Part shown: positions 13,089 through 17,612 of the stretch, in pieces | Numbering within the stretch: the stretch's first letter is position 1 | How the letters are laid out: each line of letters opens with the position of its first letter | Source of the DNA: Candidatus Parcubacteria bacterium | Lineage (GTDB): Bacteria; Patescibacteriota; Minisyncoccia; Phycocordibacterales; UBA1006 | Length of the DNA stretch: 17,612 nt | Reading direction: 5' to 3' | Assembly: GCA_027031875.1 (NCBI GenBank) | Contig: JALVPH010000019.1 | Span: 1-17,612 of the forward strand | Made by a program: the position numbers and the translations under genes | Notes under the pieces: model-generated | The model's database searches: none | Seen by the model: only the letters and a program-made list of their open reading frames with translations | Told to the model about the DNA's origin: nothing

Positions 13089-13455
13089 TTTCCCTGTCTT
13101 CTCCGTTTTCTTCATCTGCTTCATTCTTTCCTTCCTCTGTCTCATCAGGAAGACAACGGTAACAAACATAGTGAAACTCCTCTTTCCCTCTCTCGTACTC
13201 AAAAACATAATGAATTATAAAGAGTGCAGTAACGATGTAGAGAATTCCGATAATGAAACGTATTGTAAATGAGGGATGTGGGAGAAACGAGAAAATATCA
13301 ATCCCTATTGCATAGGTAAACCCAAACACAATCATTGAGATTGCAACGAGAACGAGCATCACACGGAACCATAGAGAGTGAGAAAGTGACTTACAGTGGC
13401 TCACCCCACGGTAGGGTTTATGATGATGGTTTGCCTTATTAGATGTTGACTTCAT
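13081..13455 (-). CDS. Two-helix membrane protein of unknown function, upstream of truB
   Basis: A 124-residue protein I do not recognise. A basic, His-rich N-terminus (KANHHHKPYRG and beyond) precedes two membrane helices (LWFRVMLVLVAISMIVFGFT and RFIIGILYIVTALFIIHYVF). The C-terminus is a strongly acidic tail of about 35 residues (DETEEGKNEADEENGEDREN) after CYRC, two Cys three residues apart that could bind a metal or form a disulphide. The gene overlaps truB by 8 bp and is probably its operon partner, although a functional link is not implied. TATGAT lies 8 nt before the ATG. Confidence 0.75.
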   Translation of the reverse strand: MKSTSNKANHHHKPYRGVSHCKSLSHSLWFRVMLVLVAISMIVFGFTYAIGIDIFSFLPHPSFTIRFIIGILYIVTALFIIHYVFEYERGKEEFHYVCYRCLPDETEEGKNEADEENGEDRENE

Positions 13456-13463
13456 ACTTTCCT

Positions 13464-13492
13464 ATCATAACGATGATGAAGGTAGAATGCAA
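13464..13492 (-). promoter_or_regulatory. Promoter of the 13455 gene and truB
   Basis: On the minus strand, TTGCAT (13487-13492, 3 of 6), a 17-nt spacer and TATGAT (13464-13469, 5 of 6), ending 8 nt before the ATG at 13455. The leader contains AGGA, so here a Shine-Dalgarno sequence is possible. Confidence 0.55.
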
Positions 13493-13590
13493 GAGGTCTG
13501 TTGCGTGAAAACATAAGTATGGTAAACTTTTTCGCGTTCTATACTCTCCTTAATGTAACAAGTTCTTTTTCGCCCTACAATATAAGCGGC

Positions 13591-13622
13591 GATATATCCC
13601 TTTGTCCCTCAAGGGAGATATC
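13591..13622. repeat. Hairpin in the region upstream of RNase J
   Basis: GATATATCCCTT (13591-13602) and AAGGGAGATATC (13611-13622) pair over 12 positions with a single A/G mismatch, leaving an 8-nt loop. A -10-like TACAAT at 13576-13581 would start a plus-strand RNA just before it. Confidence 0.6.
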
Positions 13623-13752
13623 CAAGAAAGAAGTATAGATTACTTCGTGAAAATGGATGATTATATTTCACTCCCATACACCATTTACTTGATTGGGTGA
13701 AAAAGTAAAAAAACACCACAGGAGAAGAGTAGAAAATACTATTTACTACGTA

Positions 13753-13783
13753 CGTGTAGGTAATGTTCACCATTACTTGCACG
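13753..13783. repeat. 13-bp hairpin just upstream of RNase J
   Basis: CGTGTAGGTAATG (13753-13765) pairs with CATTACTTGCACG (13771-13783), with two G:U pairs and a TTCAC loop. It ends 31 bp before the RNase J start, next to the CATAAT hexamer, so it is either an operator-like repeat or a leader hairpin. Confidence 0.6.
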
Positions 13784-13814
13784 CTATTATTCATAACATA
13801 ATGACAAAATAGGT

Positions 13815-15749
13815 ATGACAGTATTAGACAAGAATGTGAAGGTGAAAGAAATTCCAACCGATAGCCCAACAAAGCGGAGAATAAAGCTCACAAACGCTAT
13901 AAGTAAAGGAAAGGCAACACAGCCAACAAAAACATCAAAACGAAATGTGAGAACCCCAACAAATAGACAGCAAACAAAAAGACGGACGCAATCGACGCGT
14001 AAGCACAATCATTTTCACAACTCACACACTTCAAGGGAACGATCACTAAAAATCCCAGACCTTAAACCGGGATACATTCGCATCATTCCGCTTGGTGGTG
14101 TAGAGCAAGTGGGACAGAACATGACAATCCTTGAGACCGAGGATGACATCTTCGTTATTGATATAGGAATTCAATTTTCAAGTGAAGAGGAAACGCCTGG
14201 GGTAGACTACATTATTCCTAACATCAAATACCTCCTTGAAAGGAAGGATAAAATTCGAGCAGTTTTCGTCACGCATGGGCACCTTGACCACATTGGAGCA
14301 TTTCCTTACATCATTGATCAACTCGGTTACCCTCCTGTCTATACAGGACTCCTCACAAAATGGATGATTGATAAGAGGAATGCGGAATTTCCTCACCTCA
14401 AAAAGCTCAACTACCACATCGTAGAAGCGGGACAGACGGTAACAGTCGGAAATGGAATGCGTGTTCGTGTCTTCCCTGTTACCCACTCCATTCCTGATTC
14501 CCTTGGCTTTTCTTTCGAAACAAAGCAAGGAAACATCATCTTCGCGGGAGATACGAAACTCGAACACGTGAACGGAGTCCCTGTACAACGAGAGGTTGAT
14601 GCATACACAAAACTCGAGCACGGAGATCAAAAGAACCTCCTCTTCCTCTCTGATTCAACGAACTCTGAGCAACCCGGATGGTCAAAGAATGAGAAAGATA
14701 TCGTGGAGAACATTATCCGCCTCATAGGAGAAGCAACAGGGCGCGTATTCCTCGGAACATTCGCCTCACAAATTACTCGCGTGATGGCGATTATGGACGG
14801 TGCGCACGCTCATGGAAAGAAAGTCGTCATTGAAGGACGCTCAATGAGAAACAACATCGACATTGCTATCCAATCAGGACGCTATGTCCCTCCGAAAGGC
14901 CTCATCATCAGCCACGATGAGGCAGATAAGCTTCCACCAGACAAAGTCGTCTACCTCCTTACTGGATCGCAAGGGGAGGAGTTCGCCGCACTGATGCGTA
15001 TTTCTACAAAGAAGCATCCAAACATCCGCTTCAATGCACGTGATACAATTATCCTCTCTTCTTCCATTATTCCGGGGAACGATAAGGCGGTAAGACGATT
15101 GAAAGACCACCTCTCTCGACACGGTTTAAGAATCGTTCAGTATCACACAAGCGATGTGCACGCATCTGGACACGGAAACCAAGATGAACTTCTTTGGATT
15201 CAAAAAGCAGTAGGAGCAAAGTTCTTTATGCCAATTCACGGACACCACTCGATGCTCCGCGCGCATGCGCAGGCTGTGGTAGAACGAAATAACTTCCCAG
15301 AAGAGAACGTCATCATCCCCCCAGAGAATGGAGCGATTATCGATGTCAATAAAGATGAATTTATCATCCACAAGGCAAAAGCTCCAAACAACCTCACTGT
15401 CGTTGATGGGTTCCGTATCGGAGATATTCAAGACGCGGTGATTCGCGATAGGAAGACGCTCACCCAAGAAGGAATATTTGTCGTCATTGCGAGTATCAAC
15501 CTGAGGAGTGGAAAACTTCAAAAATCCCCTGATATCATTTCACGAGGATTCGTGTACATGAAGGATTCTCAAGAACTCATATCCGAAACGAGAAAGCTCA
15601 TTCGCAAGTCGGTAGAAAAATCAGCGAAGCAATTCAAGCCAATTGACTTTGAGTATGTGAAGAAGAATCTTGTTGATGATGTTGCACGCTTCCTCGTGCA
15701 GAACACAGGAAAACGACCGATTGTGATTCCTGTTGTGCTTGGGGTGTAA
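13815..15749 (+). CDS. rnj: Ribonuclease J
   Basis: A 644-residue metallo-beta-lactamase/beta-CASP ribonuclease acting in RNA decay and maturation as a 5'-3' exonuclease and endonuclease. Metal motifs are THGHLDH (His154, His156, Asp158, His159), His224 in HSIPDS and Asp246 in FAGDTK; the FLSDSTN segment is also typical. The beta-CASP domain includes GTFASQITRVMAIMDGAHAH, VIEGRSM and LLTGSQGE, and HGHHSMLRAHAQ (about 475-486) returns to the active site. A C-terminal domain follows. The first 85 residues are a Lys/Arg/Thr-rich, probably disordered extension, suited to RNA binding; no other in-frame Met occurs before the catalytic fold, so it appears real. The gene stands alone between a hairpin-rich leader and a strong bidirectional terminator. 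Confidence 0.96.
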   Translation: MTVLDKNVKVKEIPTDSPTKRRIKLTNAISKGKATQPTKTSKRNVRTPTNRQQTKRRTQSTRKHNHFHNSHTSRERSLKIPDLKPGYIRIIPLGGVEQVGQNMTILETEDDIFVIDIGIQFSSEEETPGVDYIIPNIKYLLERKDKIRAVFVTHGHLDHIGAFPYIIDQLGYPPVYTGLLTKWMIDKRNAEFPHLKKLNYHIVEAGQTVTVGNGMRVRVFPVTHSIPDSLGFSFETKQGNIIFAGDTKLEHVNGVPVQREVDAYTKLEHGDQKNLLFLSDSTNSEQPGWSKNEKDIVENIIRLIGEATGRVFLGTFASQITRVMAIMDGAHAHGKKVVIEGRSMRNNIDIAIQSGRYVPPKGLIISHDEADKLPPDKVVYLLTGSQGEEFAALMRISTKKHPNIRFNARDTIILSSSIIPGNDKAVRRLKDHLSRHGLRIVQYHTSDVHASGHGNQDELLWIQKAVGAKFFMPIHGHHSMLRAHAQAVVERNNFPEENVIIPPENGAIIDVNKDEFIIHKAKAPNNLTVVDGFRIGDIQDAVIRDRKTLTQEGIFVVIASINLRSGKLQKSPDIISRGFVYMKDSQELISETRKLIRKSVEKSAKQFKPIDFEYVKKNLVDDVARFLVQNTGKRPIVIPVVLGV

Positions 15750-15769
15750 GAGGAAAGAAGGAAAGATTC

Positions 15770-15809
15770 AAAAAGCGCGAGTGTCGCTGTACGCAACACT
15801 CGCGCTTTT
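15770..15809. terminator. Strong bidirectional terminator between RNase J and Sua5
   Basis: AAAAGCGCGAGTGT (15771-15784) and ACACTCGCGCTTTT (15796-15809) form a perfect 14-bp stem with an 11-nt loop. T-rich sequence follows on both strands, serving RNase J (+) and the Sua5 gene (-). Confidence 0.9.
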
Positions 15810-15832
15810 CTCTTCTGCTCCTTCCTATTAAT

Positions 15833-16429
15833 CTACCGCAAATAGTACTCTTTCCCGTCAACAAAAGTTACAATACGAGATACGCTTATATCAGAACACA
15901 CTCCCCCATCCTCATAGAAAGAAATTTGTTCACCAAAGTACTTAATAGCTTCCTCAATAGAGTGAGCAGGAGGCATTCCCTCAGGATTCGCAGATGGTGC
16001 AACAAGTGGGCCAGTTATTGATATGAGCTTTTGGAGGTACTTATCTCTTGGAATACGAAATGCGAGAGACATTCCTCCGCGATGAAGGTAGGAAAATTCC
16101 TCCGAGAGAGAATCTTTTCGAAGCGGGAGCACTACACTCACCTTTCCAGGCCAAACACTCTCAAGGAAACGGAGCACACTCGAATCAAGATGGATAGGAA
16201 ATCGCTTGAGCATCTCAAAATCCGATATGAGAATAATGAACGGCTTCTCCTGTCTCCGCTTTTTTAAGAGATAGATGCGCTCAACTGCCAATTGATCAAA
16301 TGCAGAAGCGAGAAGTCCATACACGGTATCTGTTCTCATAGCAACAACACCACCTTCTTTGAGAATTCGAACAAGTTCGTATACATCACCTCTTTTCCTA
16401 TATCCAATTTTTTCTCTTAAAGTGTTCAT
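15833..16429 (-). CDS. tsaC: Sua5/YciO/YrdC (TsaC) threonylcarbamoyl-AMP synthase
   Basis: A 198-residue YrdC-domain enzyme that makes threonylcarbamoyl-AMP from threonine, bicarbonate and ATP for the t6A37 modification of tRNAs reading ANN codons. The signature strand is GGVVAMRTDTVYGL (26-39), followed by IYLLKKRRQEKPFIILI (the KxRxxxKP binding segment), SVWPGKVSVVLP, MSLAFRIPRD and GPLVAPSANPEGMPPAHS. All are standard for the family except Arg32, where Pro is common (PTDTVYGL). There is no C-terminal Sua5 domain, so it is the short TsaC type. The frame opens at 16450, but the ATG at 16429 is more usual in length. It overlaps the 3' end of corA by 32 bp and is probably cotranscribed with it. 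Confidence 0.92.
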   Translation of the reverse strand: MNTLREKIGYRKRGDVYELVRILKEGGVVAMRTDTVYGLLASAFDQLAVERIYLLKKRRQEKPFIILISDFEMLKRFPIHLDSSVLRFLESVWPGKVSVVLPLRKDSLSEEFSYLHRGGMSLAFRIPRDKYLQKLISITGPLVAPSANPEGMPPAHSIEEAIKYFGEQISFYEDGGVCSDISVSRIVTFVDGKEYYLR

Positions 16430-17321
16430 ACAGTATCCAAGAGAGACCAATGATGATCGCCATGATAATAATAAACCCTTTTGCTCCGTGAGTAAATGGG
16501 AGCCATGTATTCATTCCAAAAATTCCAGAAATGATTGTAGGAACGGTGAAGATAATCGTCACTGCCGTGAGCGTCTTCATCGTGAGGTTTAGCTTGTGTG
16601 CGAGAATGTCTGAGTGAGCAGAACGAATATTCTGCACCGTCTTTGAAACATTCTTCGCAGAGCTAATCACCTGTTGCGTATCCTGTTGGAGATCCTCAAG
16701 AATCTCAATATCCCCCTCGTGAAAACGAATGCTCTTCCCCTTTCGAATGAGCGCGGAGAAGGCCTCATTCGTTGGAACGAGAGCACTAAGGTAGTCAGAG
16801 ATACGACTCTCGAGACCAACTGTCCGTTTAATATCTTCCTCTGTGATATCCTCTATTTTCCCATAGAAACGAAGGATTTCTCGACGAATACGAATGAGCG
16901 ATCGATTGTATTCTTGAATGAGCGCATCGAGAATGAGGAGGAAAGACTTCACCTTCTGCGTAGTGATGAGATTCTTCCGTCCATGCACATAATCGTCAAG
17001 AAGCTCTGGTTTCTCATGGGAGATAGTGAGAATGTAGGAATCTGAAATTGCGATGAGGAGCGGAGCAGTAGAAATCTGACCATCTTTCCTGTGCACAAGG
17101 TAACGCGTGAAGAAGTAGGTTACTCCATCCTCTTCCTCAAAGCGTGGAACCTCAAAGTAATCGAGTGCATCTTCAAGGATGGTCCGATCAAAGCCAAGCG
17201 AGACGAGCGCATCCAGTTCATCTGGTTGAAGATCGTAAGCGAAAATCCAAGTTCCCGTTTTCGGCGAAGGTAACTTCTTTACACCCTCGTCACGTAGTGA
17301 TCGATAGAGATAGTGAATCAT
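16398..17321 (-). CDS. corA: CorA-type magnesium (divalent cation) transporter
   Basis: A 307-residue pentameric channel subunit for Mg2+ (or Co2+) uptake. The N-terminal cytoplasmic alpha/beta domain (about 1-130) contains TWIFAYDLQPDELDAL and DALDYFEVPRFEEEDG. A long helix follows (about 140-250), then membrane helix 1 (LTAVTIIFTVPTIISGIFGM), which ends in the diagnostic Gly-Met-Asn (269-271). The periplasmic loop is short (TWLPFTHGAKG), and membrane helix 2 (FIIIMAIIIGLSWILYEHF) leads to a basic end, KRKNWI. Length is typical. It is the first gene of a corA-Sua5 unit. A -10-like TACTAT lies 7 nt before the ATG. Exact ion preference cannot be read from the sequence. Confidence 0.95.
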   Translation of the reverse strand: MIHYLYRSLRDEGVKKLPSPKTGTWIFAYDLQPDELDALVSLGFDRTILEDALDYFEVPRFEEEDGVTYFFTRYLVHRKDGQISTAPLLIAISDSYILTISHEKPELLDDYVHGRKNLITTQKVKSFLLILDALIQEYNRSLIRIRREILRFYGKIEDITEEDIKRTVGLESRISDYLSALVPTNEAFSALIRKGKSIRFHEGDIEILEDLQQDTQQVISSAKNVSKTVQNIRSAHSDILAHKLNLTMKTLTAVTIIFTVPTIISGIFGMNTWLPFTHGAKGFIIIMAIIIGLSWILYEHFKRKNWI

Positions 17322-17328
17322 ACCGAAT

Positions 17329-17357
17329 ATAGTATGTGAGTGAGGAAAATATGCAAA
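17329..17357 (-). promoter_or_regulatory. Promoter of corA
   Basis: On the minus strand, TTTGCA (17352-17357, 4 of 6), a 17-nt spacer and TACTAT (17329-17334, 4 of 6), ending 7 nt before the ATG at 17321. The upstream word TTTGCATATTTTCCTCAC resembles that before the methyltransferase. It is back to back with the tRNA promoter. Confidence 0.45.
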
Positions 17358-17365
17358 CGAAGAAA

Positions 17366-17393
17366 TTGCGCATTATGGAAATTCCTCTATACT
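17366..17393 (+). promoter_or_regulatory. Promoter of the tRNA-Ser locus
   Basis: TTGCGC (17366-17371), a 16-nt spacer and TATACT (17388-17393). The expected start near 17400 is about 7 nt before the tRNA-like sequence at 17407, which is normal tRNA spacing. The intact tRNA-Ser begins 154 bp further on. Confidence 0.5.
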
Positions 17394-17406
17394 GCGACTG
17401 TTCTTT

Positions 17407-17424
17407 GGTGAGGTGGCCGAGTGG
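17407..17424 (+). pseudogene. Duplicate of the 5' end of tRNA-Ser
   Basis: GGTGAGGTGGCCGAGTGG is the acceptor strand and start of the D arm of a class II tRNA and matches the start of the tRNA-Ser at 17561 in all but one of 18 bases. The partly similar D-arm remainder ends in GAC rather than GGC. No CCTCACC strand closing the acceptor stem is found before the next tRNA, and the following arm has no 7-nt anticodon loop. I therefore call it a partial copy rather than a working tRNA; an unusual structured RNA is the alternative. Confidence 0.55.
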
Positions 17425-17452
17425 CGTAAAGACAAACTGCTTTGTCTTTACG
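17425..17452. repeat. Perfect 12-bp hairpin in the tRNA-Ser insert
   Basis: CGTAAAGACAAA (17425-17436) and TTTGTCTTTACG (17441-17452) are exact reverse complements with a CTGC loop. It directly follows the duplicated tRNA end, so the predicted RNA would carry a strong stem where the D loop and anticodon arm should be. Confidence 0.8.
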
Positions 17453-17523
17453 GGGAGGAATGCGAAGCAATCTGACCGGCGAGCGCGAGGTCACCGTTCC
17501 GAAGGACAACACATTCGAGCGAA

Positions 17524-17544
17524 ACATATGCAGGATGCATATGT
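17524..17544. repeat. Perfect 9-bp hairpin upstream of tRNA-Ser
   Basis: ACATATGCA (17524-17532) and TGCATATGT (17536-17544) pair around a GGA loop. A further copy of the word, GTATATGTGG, precedes the tRNA at 17561. Confidence 0.75.
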
Positions 17545-17560
17545 GGAGCGAAGTATATGT

Positions 17561-17612
17561 GGTGAGGTGGCCGAGCGGTCGAAGGCGCACGCTTGGAAAG
17601 CGTGTGTACCGA
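17561..17612 (+). tRNA. tRNA-Ser (anticodon GGA), 3' end cut by the window edge
   Basis: Acceptor strand GGTGAGG, D arm GCC-GAGCGGTCGAA-GGC, anticodon arm CACGC-TTGGAAA-GCGTG with anticodon GGA, then the start of the long class II variable arm (TGTACCGA). The D-arm form GCCGAGCGG is typical of serine and leucine tRNAs. The T arm and 3' acceptor strand lie outside the window. Confidence 0.9.

Larger units (their letters stand above)
13456..13814. other. Gene-free 359-bp divergent region with several hairpins; possible structured RNA or RNase J leader
   Basis: No convincing coding frame is seen. Plus-strand -10-like hexamers occur at 13523-13528 (TGG TAAACT, with TTGCGT 16 nt upstream), 13540-13545 (TATACT), 13576-13581 (TACAAT) and 13797-13802 (CATAAT). 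Inverted repeats lie at 13591-13622, 13630-13646 (GAAGTA/TACTTC), 13647-13671 (GTGAAA/TTTCAC), 13684-13709 (TTTACTT/AAGTAAA) and 13753-13783. I could not match it to RNase P RNA, tmRNA or SRP RNA by eye. Confidence 0.45.

Noticed and set aside
13089..13208. N-terminal extension of truB to 13208
   Set aside because: It is read in another frame through the acidic tail of the upstream gene and gives a low-complexity Lys/Met stretch unlike TruB.
13609..13872. 87-codon minus-strand frame across the RNase J leader
   Set aside because: It spans hairpins and the RNase J start, has a chance-like hydrophobic and Tyr/Phe-rich composition and no promoter near its ATG.
14178..14630. 150-codon minus-strand frame opposite RNase J
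   Set aside because: Antisense to the metal-binding core of RNase J and rich in residues expected from a shadow frame.
17407..17560. A second complete tRNA-Ser or tRNA-Leu
   Set aside because: No CCTCACC strand to close the acceptor stem, no 7-nt anticodon loop and no usual T arm (only a stray ATTCGAGC); kept as a partial duplicate.
1..17612. CRISPR arrays, IS elements or transposases
   Set aside because: No regularly spaced direct repeats and no transposase-like reading frames were seen.

Overview
The window looks like a chromosomal segment of a Patescibacteria/CPR bacterium, probably of the Parcubacteria type. The grounds are three genes of the small two-helix T4SS-pilin family that is abundant in these genomes, reduced single-copy housekeeping genes, and many surface proteins of unknown role. 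TGA serves as a stop codon (dnaE, serS, yggU) and tryptophan uses TGG, so the TGA-recoding Gracilibacteria/Absconditabacteria are unlikely. The placement comes from gene content alone.

Layout. 1-1116: 3' end of dnaE (+) and a bidirectional terminator. 1124-3629: three pilin-family genes on the minus strand, the last being a large secreted protein with a pilin-type C-terminus. 3666-5578: a membrane-anchored solute-binding protein and a small methyltransferase (both -). 5691-9122: a two-gene minus-strand unit of a VirD4/TraD-like coupling ATPase followed by a lamin-tail-domain surface protein. 9192-9263: tRNA-Asn (-). 9338-9571: yggU (+). 9577-13455: a minus-strand run of a fibronectin-like membrane protein, serS, a two-helix membrane protein, truB and another two-helix protein. 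13456-13814: a gene-free 359-bp region with several hairpins. 13815-15749: ribonuclease J (+). 15833-17321: Sua5/YrdC and CorA (-). 17407-17612: a tRNA-Ser 5'-end duplicate, a hairpin-rich insert, and the start of a complete-looking tRNA-Ser(GGA) cut by the window edge.

The pilins, coupling ATPase and anchored surface proteins would fit a cell-envelope or type-IV-secretion-like apparatus, but no VirB4, VirB6 or relaxase lies in the window, so a joint role is inference. The housekeeping part covers replication (dnaE), translation (serS, tRNAs, truB, Sua5), RNA decay (RNase J) and magnesium uptake (corA).

The most striking cross-gene signal is regulatory. Eleven minus-strand genes carry a -10-like hexamer (TATAAT, TATACT or a close relative) ending only 6-10 nt before the start codon, seven of them exactly 8 nt, and mostly without a Shine-Dalgarno sequence. 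This predicts leaderless or near-leaderless mRNAs as the usual expression mode here, and it also helps choose start codons. Compact overlaps of stop codons, terminators and promoters add to this picture.
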